Source of the DNA: Actinomycetota bacterium
GTDB lineage: Bacteria; Actinomycetota; Actinomycetes; Nanopelagicales; Nanopelagicaceae
Length of the DNA: 49,470 bases
Assembly (NCBI GenBank): GCA_009700405.1
Contig: WLMD01000002.1
Span: forward strand, 1-49,470
Direction of reading: 5' to 3'
Part shown: positions 25,471-34,140 of the stretch, one piece after another
Layout: each line of letters opens with the position of its first letter
How positions within the stretch are numbered: position 1 is the first letter of the stretch
Made by a program: the position numbers and the translations under genes
Notes under the pieces: generated by a model
What the model saw: only the letters and a program-made list of their open reading frames with translations
Databases searched by the model: none
What the model was told of the DNA's origin: nothing

Positions 25471-26610
25471 GTGGCTACAACGCTATTCGTAACAAATGAT
25501 TTCGGACCTCGAGCGGGGGGAATCGAAACTTTTATTATCGGTCTGATTGAAAGACTCCCTAAGGGAAGTGTTGTTGTATATACATCTGCGCAAGATGGCG
25601 CCCACGGGTATGACGAACAATGGCTTTCACAATTTGGCGTAAGGGTTGTCCGCGACCCAGGGAAAATACTTCTACCGAGTCCTCTAGTGGCGCGAAGAGT
25701 TGGGAAACTCGCACGTGAATTAGGGGCGACAACAGCGTGTTTTGGAGCTGCTGCTCCACTTGGCCTCCTAGCGCCAACTTTGCGTAGAGCAGGTGTTGTC
25801 AAAATCGTTGCCCTAACGCATGGCCACGAAGTCTGGTGGTCGAAAGTATTCCCATTTAACGTGGCGATGCGTCGCATTGGAAAGAGTGTTGACGTCATTA
25901 CCTACCTTGGTGAATTTACCCGAAACGCTATTTCTCGAGCACTACCGAGGGCAAGTCAAAGAGCGATGGTGAAGATAGCGCCCGGGATTGATGTAGAACA
26001 CTTTTCTCCTGATATCGATGCAACACTGTTGAGGAATTCATTGGGACTTGCAGATAAAGCGGTCATCGTAAGTGTCGGTCGCTTAGTGCATAGAAAAGGC
26101 CAGGATCGACTCATAGAAGCGTTGCCGATAATTCTTTCCGAGATTCCAAATGCTCACTTACTCGTTGTCGGCCAGGGCCCCTATTTGAAGACGCTAGAAA
26201 CCCTTGCTAAAACAAAGGGCGTGAGTGAACATGTTTCCTTTATTGGCAGAATCCAGTACTCGGAACTCCCAAAATATTTCCGAGTAGGAGATCTATTTGC
26301 TATGCCCTCGCGTTCGCGATTTTTCGGACTTGAAGTTGAAGGTTTGGGAATTGTCTACTTGGAAGCAAGCGCATGCGGAATTCCTGTAATCGCCGGTGAT
26401 TCAGGGGGAGCCCCTGATGCCGTTTTAGAGAATGTAACCGGGCTAGTCGTTGATGGCACAAATATTGAATCCATCGCAAAGGCTGCTATCTCGATTCTTT
26501 CCAATCCAGTGATGGCAAAAGCTATGGGCCTTGCCGGCCGAGAATGGATTGTTGATTCATGGTCCTGGCAATTATGGGCAAAGAAGTTTGAGAGCGTTCT
26601 TGGTATTTAA
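25471..26610 (+). CDS. pimB: GT4-family glycosyltransferase, PimB-like mannosyltransferase
   Basis: This 379-residue GT-B enzyme probably adds the second mannose to phosphatidylinositol monomannoside on the inner membrane face. It opens with FVTNDFGPRAGGIETFI. The C-terminal half has VSVGRLVHRKGQDRLIEAL, VVGQGPY and the EX7E active-site segment in GLEVEGLGIVYLEASACGIPVIAG. The GTG start follows the NlpC/P60 stop by 1 nt, so they form an operon. The order NlpC/P60-pimB-fadD15 matches actinobacteria. A related mannosyltransferase is the main alternative. It meets the response regulator gene tail to tail with 4 nt overlap. Confidence 0.82.
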   Translation: MATTLFVTNDFGPRAGGIETFIIGLIERLPKGSVVVYTSAQDGAHGYDEQWLSQFGVRVVRDPGKILLPSPLVARRVGKLARELGATTACFGAAAPLGLLAPTLRRAGVVKIVALTHGHEVWWSKVFPFNVAMRRIGKSVDVITYLGEFTRNAISRALPRASQRAMVKIAPGIDVEHFSPDIDATLLRNSLGLADKAVIVSVGRLVHRKGQDRLIEALPIILSEIPNAHLLVVGQGPYLKTLETLAKTKGVSEHVSFIGRIQYSELPKYFRVGDLFAMPSRSRFFGLEVEGLGIVYLEASACGIPVIAGDSGGAPDAVLENVTGLVVDGTNIESIAKAAISILSNPVMAKAMGLAGREWIVDSWSWQLWAKKFESVLGI

Positions 26611-27230
26611 TCTACAAGTTTATTCTTCATGGCAACTCCCACTGCCTCGATGCGATTGGCTACAGCAAGCTTTCTGTAGATTGATGCCAGGTGAGTTTTA
26701 ACTGTTGCTTCTGTGATAAAGAGTTCCAATCCGATTTCTGTTGACGTTTTTCCAGATGGGATTAGGGAGAGAACTTGAAGCTCTCTTGCTGTTAAACCGA
26801 ATCCATCTTTCTTCCGTGAAAGTGCTCCCTGTAAGTTATGGCTCGAAAAACTCATTGGCGCAGCGAAAGAGTGAGATACAGCGGAGACAACTTCGTGAAG
26901 CGGGGCAGTTTTTAGGATGAATGCACTCGCTCCTGCCTGCAATGCAGCCAGCAAATGGTCATCATCATCGTGCAAAGTGAGAACAACGATTCCGATCGTT
27001 TGGGAAATTTCTCTAGCCCAGGAGACAATTTCTAGCCCATTCCCATCAGGAAGGCTTATATCGACAACGATTACATCTGGTTTCTTGTGAGCAATTTGAG
27101 CAAAAGCTTCTTTCTTTGAAGCAGCTTCGCCAACAATCGAATAGCCAAAATCCTCAAGGGCTGTGCGAAGTCCGCGGCGCACAACATCATGATCGTCTAT
27201 AAGAACAATCGTGATTTCTGAATTACTCAT
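26607..27230 (-). CDS. NarL/FixJ-family response regulator
   Basis: This 207-residue regulator has an N-terminal receiver with phospho-acceptor D57 in VIVVDISLPDGNG, acidic D12-D13 and the conserved lysine in AFILKTAP. A C-terminal LuxR-type HTH (about 145-205) contains LTARELQVLSLIPSGKTSTEIGL and ATVKTHLASIYRKL. It overlaps the histidine kinase by 4 nt (ATGA), so the two proteins are made together. Targets are unknown. Confidence 0.95.
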   Translation of the reverse strand: MSNSEITIVLIDDHDVVRRGLRTALEDFGYSIVGEAASKKEAFAQIAHKKPDVIVVDISLPDGNGLEIVSWAREISQTIGIVVLTLHDDDDHLLAALQAGASAFILKTAPLHEVVSAVSHSFAAPMSFSSHNLQGALSRKKDGFGLTARELQVLSLIPSGKTSTEIGLELFITEATVKTHLASIYRKLAVANRIEAVGVAMKNKLVD

Positions 27231-27823
27231 GACTTCTTACATGCCGCAGGGATGCAGAGTTCGGCACGAGTGCCCTGAGTTGATGAGGAAATGGTAAATG
27301 CAGCTCCAATATTCGCCGAACGCTCTTTCACGCCTGCTAAACCTCGTCGTAGGATTTCGGGATCCTCGACCCCCACACCGTTATCGGAAACGACAAGCGA
27401 TGTCATCTCTTCTCTCTCGTAATACTGGACCACTACCGCTGTTGCCTTCGAATGCCTTGAGACGTTTTGTAGGAGTTCGCTCGCTATTCGAGTAATTTCA
27501 TATTCGGTGTCGGTAGGGAACTCACCGTTACTTTGATCGATTTCTAGAGTCAGAGCGGTATCCCCACAAATATTTTCGGCAAGGGAAGTAAGTTCTTGAG
27601 AGAGGGTTGATCCAAGAGGGCTTCGAAGTTGATACATTTCACGCCGAACCTTGTCGATCAAGTCAGTAACTTCAAATCGAAGAGTTCGGATAGTGATTCG
27701 TGTTTGCGCGGAAATTTCGGGAGCAGCCAACATTAGATCTAGCGAATAGCCAATCCCAATCAAGTCCTGCGCGATGCCATCATGAATCTCTTGCGCAAGC
27801 CGGATTCGTTCGGTGCTCGCCAT
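27227..27823 (-). CDS. Sensor-less histidine kinase (HisKA_3 / HATPase_c)
   Basis: At 198 residues this kinase has no input or membrane domain. The dimerisation and phospho-acceptor helix starts almost at residue 1, with H14 in LAQEIHDGIAQDLIGIGYSLD. The ATPase part has the N box (ELLQNVSRHSKAT), VSDNGVG and GLAGVKERSANIGA. It starts 8 nt after the acyl-CoA ligase stop and precedes the response regulator, so it probably belongs to the ligase operon. How it senses a signal is not evident; a separate partner is possible. Confidence 0.92.
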   Translation of the reverse strand: MASTERIRLAQEIHDGIAQDLIGIGYSLDLMLAAPEISAQTRITIRTLRFEVTDLIDKVRREMYQLRSPLGSTLSQELTSLAENICGDTALTLEIDQSNGEFPTDTEYEITRIASELLQNVSRHSKATAVVVQYYEREEMTSLVVSDNGVGVEDPEILRRGLAGVKERSANIGAAFTISSSTQGTRAELCIPAACKKS

Positions 27824-27831
27824 GGTGCGCT

Positions 27832-29619
27832 CTAGGAGTAGAGCGCCTCAATCTCAGCTGCAAATTCCTTAGCTACAACGTGACGTTTAATAGAAAGCTT
27901 TGCTGTTAAGTGGCCGCCAGCAATTGTAAAATCAGTAGGCAGGATTACGAATTTCCTAATTGACTCGGCCTTGCTAACTGCCTTATTGGCTTCGTCCACG
28001 CCAGTCTGAATAACAGCAATGAGGTCGGGATCCTTCGCTAATTCGGATAGAGGAGTGCCGTTTTTCTTGTTTACCGCAATCCAACTTTTGAGGGAGTCGG
28101 CATCAAGGGTTACTAGAGCGGCAATGAAAGGTTTGTTATCTCCAACGACCATGCATTGGCTAACGAGAGGATGTGCTCGCAATCTATCCTCTAGAACCGC
28201 TGGGGCAACATTCTTTCCTCCCGAGGTAACAATCAATTCCTTCTTGCGTCCGACGATGTATAAAAATCCTTCTTCATCGATTCGACCCAAATCTCCTGAC
28301 TTAAACCACCGGTCTTGGGTGAAAACTTCGGCGTTTGCTGCTTCGTTCTGCCAGTAACCTCGCATAACGATGGGGCCTTTGATGAGGACTTCGCCGTCAT
28401 CATCAATGCGAATGGACGTTCCAGGTATTGGTCGACCAACAGAACCAACGCGATGATGGTCGGTCAGATTAAGTGTTGCACCGGCAGTTGTTTCCGTTAA
28501 TCCATATCCTTCAAGAACGCGTATTCCAGCTCCACGATAGAAATGTCCCAAGCGTGCGCCCAATGGCGCGCCACCAGAAATAGCGGCTTCAACATTTCCG
28601 CCCATTCCGTGGCGAATTTTTGAATAGACAAGCTTGTCAAAAATCTTATGTTGAATAATTAAGAGAGGAGATGTTTTCCCTTGATCCATAGATTCGCTGT
28701 AAGCGATGGCAACGGCTGCAGCTTTGCGGAATATCTTTCCTTTTCCTGCAGCTTCTGCTTTAGCTTCGGCGCCGTTGTAGATCTTCTCAAAGATTCGAGG
28801 TACAGCAAGCACGAATGTTGGCTTAAAAGAGGCGAGATCTATCGGTAGGCGACCTGCTGGGTCTCCGCAGTGCGCCAGGTGTAGACCTGCACTAATGGCT
28901 CCAATTTGAACCATTCGCCCAAAAACGTGAGCGACAGGAAGAAATAGGAGCGTGGATCCTCCGGGCTTAAGAAAGAGATCGCTAGCCCCTTGCACAACGT
29001 TTACACATTCGGAGAGGAAATTGCCATGAGTGATTTGCACACCTTTAGGTTTTCCTGTTGTTCCTGATGTGTAAATCAAAGTGGCTAGTGTGTCGGGGAT
29101 TAGTGCGTTGCGACGACGATCAATCTCATCATCGCTAATATCTTTTCCAGTCACGGCGAGAACGTGCATAACATCATCAGTTATTGTCCAAACGTGCTTT
29201 GTGTAATCTGGCAAAACTGGAGTAATGAGTTCGCGCAGAATTGGCGTCTCAACAATTATTCCGACCGCTCCTGAGTCCTGAAGAATCCACTGGACTTGTT
29301 CGGCCGAGGAGGTTTCAAAAACGGGCACAACACAGGCACCTGCAAACCAAATCGCGAAATCTAAAATAGTCCACTCGTAGCGCGTGCGAGCCATGATGGC
29401 TACGCGATCACCAATGTTGATTCCGGCCGCTATCAATCCCTTTGCTGTGGCACGAACTTCCGCTTCAAATTCTCGGGCAGTGACACTTTGCCAACCTTCA
29501 CCAAGAGGGCGAGAAAGCATGATGCGTTCTGGTTCAAACCATGCCCTTTCGGCAACTAGATTTGTGAGGTTACCTGCGGTTGCCGCAGGGACTAGGGCTG
29601 GAATCGTGAATTCGTTCAT
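27832..29619 (-). CDS. fadD15: Long-chain acyl-CoA synthetase (FadD15-like)
   Basis: This 595-residue ANL-family ligase activates fatty acids to acyl-CoA through an acyl-AMP intermediate. The P-loop is LIYTSGTTGKPKGVQITH (about residue 183), the ATP motif is GYGLTETTA, and the C-terminal hinge has FKSGDLGRIDEEGFLYIVGRKKELIVTSGGKNVAP. The size and order match mycobacterial FadD15, which also sits near pimB. The ATG is leaderless-type (TAGCGT at 29626-29631 on this strand, then 6 nt). The kinase and response regulator follow it. Confidence 0.94.
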   Translation of the reverse strand: MNEFTIPALVPAATAGNLTNLVAERAWFEPERIMLSRPLGEGWQSVTAREFEAEVRATAKGLIAAGINIGDRVAIMARTRYEWTILDFAIWFAGACVVPVFETSSAEQVQWILQDSGAVGIIVETPILRELITPVLPDYTKHVWTITDDVMHVLAVTGKDISDDEIDRRRNALIPDTLATLIYTSGTTGKPKGVQITHGNFLSECVNVVQGASDLFLKPGGSTLLFLPVAHVFGRMVQIGAISAGLHLAHCGDPAGRLPIDLASFKPTFVLAVPRIFEKIYNGAEAKAEAAGKGKIFRKAAAVAIAYSESMDQGKTSPLLIIQHKIFDKLVYSKIRHGMGGNVEAAISGGAPLGARLGHFYRGAGIRVLEGYGLTETTAGATLNLTDHHRVGSVGRPIPGTSIRIDDDGEVLIKGPIVMRGYWQNEAANAEVFTQDRWFKSGDLGRIDEEGFLYIVGRKKELIVTSGGKNVAPAVLEDRLRAHPLVSQCMVVGDNKPFIAALVTLDADSLKSWIAVNKKNGTPLSELAKDPDLIAVIQTGVDEANKAVSKAESIRKFVILPTDFTIAGGHLTAKLSIKRHVVAKEFAAEIEALYS

Positions 29620-29682
29620 AGGGCAACGCTAGCAACCCCAGAGGCGTGTGGGCTAGTACGTCGAGGGGGTAATCTGAGCGCC
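29620..29682. promoter_or_regulatory. Divergent leaderless promoter pair (fadD15 / SRPBCC)
   Basis: TAGCGT on the minus strand at 29626-29631 lies 6 nt before the fadD15 ATG. TAATCT on the plus strand at 29670-29675 lies 7 nt before the ATG at 29683. The 38 nt between the boxes are enough for two -35 regions, but no consensus -35 is obvious. Confidence 0.5.
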
Positions 29683-30120
29683 ATGAGCGAAACATCCAGC
29701 AACACCATCTCAATAGATGCCCCACTAGCCCATGTCCAAGGGATTTTATTTGATATTGAAAAGTATCCAACGTGGTCCACGGCCATTAAGTCTGCTGAAA
29801 TCCTCTCTAAGGATGACCAAGGACGTGTGACTTCTGCGAAATTATCAATTGATGCAGGCATGATGCGCGACCGAGTGAGTTTAGATTACGACTGGAGTGA
29901 GGCACCCGCGCGTTTATCATTCTCACTTGCCGATGCCGACTTGTTAACGGGCATGGATGGCGCATATGTCATCGAAGCCGAAGATGATGAGACGACTAAA
30001 GTGAGATACGAACTAACGGTAAGTTTATCCATGCCTATTCCTGCGATGATGCGAACAAAAGCTGAGAAAACAACTATTGACCAAGCACTTTCTCAATTGA
30101 AGGCTTTTGCGGAAAAATAG
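29683..30120 (+). CDS. SRPBCC-fold (polyketide cyclase/dehydrase-like) protein
   Basis: This 145-residue soluble protein has the START/Bet v1-like fold that encloses hydrophobic ligands. The typical opening is ISIDAPLAHVQGILFDIEKYPTW, followed by paired beta strands ending in a long C-terminal helix (PAMMRTKAEKTTIDQALSQLKAF). A similar gene lies in the mycobacterial fadD15-pimB region. The ligand is unknown. The start is leaderless-type, and the stop directly abuts the glucokinase ATG. Confidence 0.86.
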   Translation: MSETSSNTISIDAPLAHVQGILFDIEKYPTWSTAIKSAEILSKDDQGRVTSAKLSIDAGMMRDRVSLDYDWSEAPARLSFSLADADLLTGMDGAYVIEAEDDETTKVRYELTVSLSMPIPAMMRTKAEKTTIDQALSQLKAFAEK

Positions 30121-31089
30121 ATGTCATATTCGATTGGTGTAGATGTCGGCGGAACCAAAGTATTAGGTGGCGTAGTCGATAGCCAAGGCAAAGTACATGC
30201 ACATGCCCGACGAGATACACCTAGAGAAGGTGGCGCAGATTTAAATCAAGCTATTGCTGATGTCGCTTTAGAGTTAATATCTCAATTCGATGTTGACTGC
30301 GTAGGTGTTTCAGCAGCGGGCTTTGTCTCCTCGGATCGAAAGACAATGTTAGCGACTCCGAATATCGCACAATGGAATGGTGTCAATCTCGAAAAAGAGA
30401 TTGGTGGACGCATTAATCGTCCTGTAGTTATTGAAAACGATGCAAATTCTGCAGCGTGGGGCGAGGCAAAATTTGGTGCTGGCCGAGGTGAAGATCATGT
30501 AATCCTGCTAACGATTGGCACAGGAATCGGCGGCGGAATTGTTATTGATGGAGCATTACAACGTGGCGCACACGGTATTGCGGCAGAGTTTGGACATATG
30601 CGGGTAGTTCCCGAGGGACATTTGTGTGGCTGTGGTCAACGAGGATGTTTTGAGCAATATGCCTCTGGAAACGCTTTGTTGCGTCATGCGCGTGAAGCGA
30701 TAAACGCGTCACCGGAAATAGCTCGAAATCTACTTTCACTTGGAGATGGCAGCGTTTCAGGGTTATCTGGAAAACATATTACGGATGCAGCGCGAATGGG
30801 CGATGCAGTGGCCTTGGCGGCTTTCAATACAACCGCTCAATGGCTAGGAGCTGGTATTGCTTCATTGTCAGTGTTGCTTGATCCACGTTGTGTGATTATC
30901 GGCGGTGGAGTCATCGATGCCGGCGAGATATTGCTTGCACCGACACGTGAAGCGGTTGAACGTTATATGCCTTTCTCTGGCAAACATCCGTCACCTCGCA
31001 TCGTCGCAGCTGAGTTAGGAAACGAAGCCGGACTTGTAGGCGTGGCAGATCTTGCTCGCTACAGAATTGCACCATCTTCATCTGTGTAG
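30121..31089 (+). CDS. glk: ROK-family glucokinase
   Basis: This 322-residue cytoplasmic kinase probably phosphorylates glucose at C6. The ATP motif is GVDVGGTKVLGG at residues 6-17, and TIGTGIGGGIV lies near 138. The ROK zinc signature GHLCGCGQRGCFEQYASG is near 163-180, and ENDANSAAWGEAKFG carries the catalytic Asp. It begins immediately after SRPBCC. GlkA of streptomycetes sits in a comparable neighbourhood, but an N-acetyl sugar cannot be ruled out as substrate. The 3' end overlaps the convergent gene by 31 nt. Confidence 0.93.
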   Translation: MSYSIGVDVGGTKVLGGVVDSQGKVHAHARRDTPREGGADLNQAIADVALELISQFDVDCVGVSAAGFVSSDRKTMLATPNIAQWNGVNLEKEIGGRINRPVVIENDANSAAWGEAKFGAGRGEDHVILLTIGTGIGGGIVIDGALQRGAHGIAAEFGHMRVVPEGHLCGCGQRGCFEQYASGNALLRHAREAINASPEIARNLLSLGDGSVSGLSGKHITDAARMGDAVALAAFNTTAQWLGAGIASLSVLLDPRCVIIGGGVIDAGEILLAPTREAVERYMPFSGKHPSPRIVAAELGNEAGLVGVADLARYRIAPSSSV

Positions 31090-31976
31090 TCATCTCTGAG
31101 TGAGTAAAGAAAAAATGCAAGTCCACCAAAGAATGCAAGAACTCCTGGCCATGGCTCAACACCAAGGGGATTGAATCCAGTTACTCCAGCGGCAAGTGCG
31201 TAGATCGGTCCACCGATCATTGCGAAAATTGCATTTCTCTTAGTTCGGTCATGTATCGGCGCAAGAGCTGGATTGGGTTCAATAAAGTGTTCATCGGGAT
31301 CGGGGAGATCTAGATTATCTAGAAAATTTGAAGGCGATGCCTGGTCAAGTGATAGTCCTGCGACTATTGATTCGAATTCGGCATCGATGAGTTCGGTGTC
31401 ATCATCAACCTCATTAGTAGCGGGCCAAAAACCAAATTCAACTTCCTTCATAAATAGAATAGTTTCTTCAACGGTTGTTGATGTCATTTGATCGTTTAAA
31501 ACGATTTCTCGTATGTAGGCAGAGGAGACGTTCTCCGCGATTTCCTGTGCCTGGCTAAATTCTTCGCCCGTTTCTCCAATTGAGTACATCAGCAAGAGCG
31601 GGTGCTCAATGAGATCTAGATTTTCAGAAACTTGCTGATAGTTTTTACGTAGCGCTCTCTCATCGGAAGTGATCACTGGTTCAATCAGGATGAGACCCGA
31701 TACTTCATCTCCAAATTCTTGCGCGATAGATAAAGCAGCCATCGCGCCTTCTCCGAAACTAGCAACGAAAATGGTTTCACAGCGCGTTTGCAGGTGGAGA
31801 AATTCCTTGCGCGCTTGAACAAATATGTCTCGAGCCGATGTCGAAATCGAAAGCACGAAATCACCCGTTTGAGCGCTAATCGCGCTGGCCCAGTCTTGAT
31901 TTTTTGCCTGGAATAGGAGAACCCCAATCTTGCCGCCGGGGAGTTCGACACGTTCAGGGCCTGCATTCACGGTCAC
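31059..31976 (-). CDS. Degenerate alpha/beta-hydrolase-like protein with C-terminal membrane segments
   Basis: The function of this 305-residue protein is unknown. Residues 15-175 look like an alpha/beta hydrolase: IGVLLFQAKNQDWA, a nucleophile-elbow position in ASFGEGAMAALSIA, and PLLLMYSIGETGEEF. The elbow has Glu where Ser is expected (GEG instead of GxSxG). An acidic linker (190-240) leads to two hydrophobic segments (RNAIFAMIGGPIYALAAGV and WPGVLAFFGGLAFFLYSL) and an acidic C-terminus. A similar conserved protein lies beside PlsC in mycobacteria. The GTG start has no strong ribosome-binding site. Confidence 0.7.
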   Translation of the reverse strand: MTVNAGPERVELPGGKIGVLLFQAKNQDWASAISAQTGDFVLSISTSARDIFVQARKEFLHLQTRCETIFVASFGEGAMAALSIAQEFGDEVSGLILIEPVITSDERALRKNYQQVSENLDLIEHPLLLMYSIGETGEEFSQAQEIAENVSSAYIREIVLNDQMTSTTVEETILFMKEVEFGFWPATNEVDDDTELIDAEFESIVAGLSLDQASPSNFLDNLDLPDPDEHFIEPNPALAPIHDRTKRNAIFAMIGGPIYALAAGVTGFNPLGVEPWPGVLAFFGGLAFFLYSLRDDYTDEDGAIL

Positions 31977-32051
31977 TTTCCCATAGTGTCATATTTGGGG
32001 CTAAATTAGAGCCCTGGTTAGTAGCAACTCGCTTAGGGAAGGGAGCAACTC

Positions 32052-32735
32052 ATGGTCAATCTGCCGTACGGATTACTCAGGGCTTTCCTGACTCCATTTC
32101 TCATGCTCCTCTTTCGCCCTAAGGTCACGGGGTTGCGAAATGTACCTATCAATGGGCCTGTAATCATCGCCTCCAACCACCTGTCATTTAGCGACTCAGT
32201 TTTCATGCCCTTGGTCGTTCCCCGGAAAGTAACCTTTTTGGCAAAAAGTGAGTACTTCACATCTCCCGGTCCTAAAGGCCTATTGAAGAAATTAACTTTT
32301 ATCGCTCTGGGTCAGGTTCCCGTTGATCGCTCAGGCGGTCGCAGGAGTGAAGCTGCGCTCATCACTGGATTAAAGGTTTTAGCCGAAGGAAATTGTTTAG
32401 GAATTTATCCTGAAGGTACTCGTTCCCCAGATGGACGTTTATATAAAGGTCGTACAGGAATAGCCCGCTTAGCGATGGAGTCCGGCGCTCCAATTATTCC
32501 AGTAGCCATGTTTGAAACCGACAAGATTCAACCAACTGGGAAAGTAATTCCTAAGATCATGAGAGTTCGAATGATATTTGGTGAACCGATTTACTTATCA
32601 GGGGATTCAACAAACTTGCAGCTTCTGCGTGATGCAACGGATTCACTCATGCGCAAATTACAAGAGATGTCGGGTCAGGAATATGTTGATATTTATGCTA
32701 CAAAAAGAAAAACCGAGATTGACGAAGAGGGCTAA
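32052..32735 (+). CDS. plsC: 1-acyl-sn-glycerol-3-phosphate acyltransferase (PlsC-like)
   Basis: This 227-residue membrane-associated acyltransferase makes phosphatidic acid from lysophosphatidate. The catalytic NHxxxxD is N42-H43-D48 (SNHLSFSD). The second motif is YPEGTRSPDG near 120, preceded by GQVPVDRSGGRRSEAA. A hydrophobic N-terminus (GLLRAFLTPFLMLLF) anchors it. GGGAG upstream is the ribosome-binding site, so this gene is leadered. Its position in the fadD15-pimB region fits a role in phospholipid or phosphatidylinositol-mannoside supply. It overlaps the convergent nuclease gene by 4 nt. Confidence 0.92.
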   Translation: MVNLPYGLLRAFLTPFLMLLFRPKVTGLRNVPINGPVIIASNHLSFSDSVFMPLVVPRKVTFLAKSEYFTSPGPKGLLKKLTFIALGQVPVDRSGGRRSEAALITGLKVLAEGNCLGIYPEGTRSPDGRLYKGRTGIARLAMESGAPIIPVAMFETDKIQPTGKVIPKIMRVRMIFGEPIYLSGDSTNLQLLRDATDSLMRKLQEMSGQEYVDIYATKRKTEIDEEG

Positions 32736-33412
32736 GCATCAACTCCTGAGCGTTGAACCAAATAATTACAGGTAGTGCACGTAGGGCCAGCATCAGGGAA
32801 AGGGCCTTCTAGCACGGTAATGAAATCCTGAATGACTCGCAGAAATTCGTTTTCATTTCGCTCTACTGGGACATAACTTTGCGCCACACCAAATCCGTAG
32901 TTTTCGGCGGAATCGCCAAGTACCCGATTTGGTTTCCATACAAGTAACCCCATAGATGCCACCGACAACGCCTTACCAACGGCAGGCACTTCCATCGCGT
33001 AAACGTATGCATGCAATTGGGGGGAGTAGAACTCGCCAGAATCACGAGCGCTATCGGAAACTTTACAATCAATAAGAGCGACTGTCCCATCATCATTTTC
33101 AGCAACAAGATCGTACTTGCCAAGGATGCGCCACCTGGTGGTCTCACCATTGATGATGATGTGTTTACTTTTTACAAATTCCGCCAATTTAGTAATACGA
33201 CCTGGTCGAAGGGAGGCATCAATATCGCGAGTGGAAACACCTCGAAAAATATTTTCTTGAAGCGATGAGAGTGTCCCGACTAAAGGCATAGTTAAAGGAG
33301 CCGAAATTTTGTACCAGTATTTAAGCCAGAGGCAACGCTTGCAGGTTGAGAGTCCAAAGGTGAGATCAGATGGAGAGATGTTCTCTCGTGCGGGTGTAGT
33401 CGGCTTATTCAT
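32732..33412 (-). CDS. Stand-alone PD-(D/E)XK nuclease with four cysteines (RecB/Cas4-like)
   Basis: This 226-residue protein has the nuclease core GKYDLVAENDDGTVALIDCK, with D101, D115 and K117, and the RecB QxxxY motif at Q132-Y136 (PQLHAYVYAM). Cysteines C24 and C27 (CKRC) near the N-terminus and C212 and C215 (CTTC) near the C-terminus could hold a [4Fe-4S] cluster, as in Cas4 and AddB. No cas genes, helicase or RecBCD/AddAB subunits are nearby. It follows the LysE gene by 16 nt on the same strand. A DNA-repair exonuclease is the likeliest role. Confidence 0.82.
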   Translation of the reverse strand: MNKPTTPARENISPSDLTFGLSTCKRCLWLKYWYKISAPLTMPLVGTLSSLQENIFRGVSTRDIDASLRPGRITKLAEFVKSKHIIINGETTRWRILGKYDLVAENDDGTVALIDCKVSDSARDSGEFYSPQLHAYVYAMEVPAVGKALSVASMGLLVWKPNRVLGDSAENYGFGVAQSYVPVERNENEFLRVIQDFITVLEGPFPDAGPTCTTCNYLVQRSGVDA

Positions 33413-33428
33413 GGCTCTAGTATCTCGC

Positions 33429-34082
33429 TTAATTCACCAGCAAATGTCGAATTGCTGCGGAGATTACAAGTGAACCCAAAGTCACCATCACGACGCCGCC
33501 GATAGTTCGCAATTTCACGAGTCGGCTGGCATCAGTTGCCAACCAATCCCTTGCCGTTCCTGCAAGAATTCCCCAACTGCCATCGCAGACGAGGCACATC
33601 ACCGCGAAGATCGTGCCGAGCAACAACAATTGCGCAGTGACGCTTCCACGATCTCGATCTATAAATTGAGGCAAGACCGCGGCGTTGAAAACGAGAATCT
33701 TTGGATTAAGTAGTGCAACCCATAACCCTTGTCGCATGGTTGTCAAAGATGAGGGTTGTTCTGTTGTTACAGAGCTCATGTTTGCGGCATGTGTGTGTCG
33801 ATGGCGAATCGCATCAATTCCGAGATAAATAAGATACGCGCCACCGCCCCACTGAACAATTGCATAGGCCAAATCAGAACGTTGCAAAACCGGACCCAAT
33901 CCAACAGCAACAAGAGCCGAAAGAATGAGAGTGCCGATTGCATTTCCTAAGACAGTAAATAGGGCTGTCTTGCGTCCCCAAGAAATCGCTCGCGCTACTA
34001 TGAAAAGGACACTAGGTCCTGGAGCAAGGACGATAATTAAAGACGAGGCTACGTACTCCCAGAGCCGACTTGGAACAATCAT
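33429..34082 (-). CDS. LysE/RhtB-family amino-acid exporter
   Basis: This 217-residue membrane protein has six hydrophobic segments. The N-terminal motif is IIVLAPGPSVLFIVARAISWGRKTA, a RhtB-type signature, and ALLNPKILVFNAAVLPQF is also typical of the family. The substrate is unknown; RhtB relatives export homoserine, threonine or leucine. The ATG is leaderless-type: TAAAGT ends 6 nt upstream on this strand, with an alternative TATAAA 8 nt upstream. It probably leads the nuclease gene. Confidence 0.88.
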   Translation of the reverse strand: MIVPSRLWEYVASSLIIVLAPGPSVLFIVARAISWGRKTALFTVLGNAIGTLILSALVAVGLGPVLQRSDLAYAIVQWGGGAYLIYLGIDAIRHRHTHAANMSSVTTEQPSSLTTMRQGLWVALLNPKILVFNAAVLPQFIDRDRGSVTAQLLLLGTIFAVMCLVCDGSWGILAGTARDWLATDASRLVKLRTIGGVVMVTLGSLVISAAIRHLLVN

Positions 34083-34140
34083 TGTGACACTTTATAGGTA
34101 AATGTCATGGGATGGGAGTACGTAATCTCGAGTGAGGTTT

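Noticed and set aside
32732..33412. CRISPR-associated Cas4
   Set aside because: No repeats or other cas genes in the window; classed as stand-alone nuclease.
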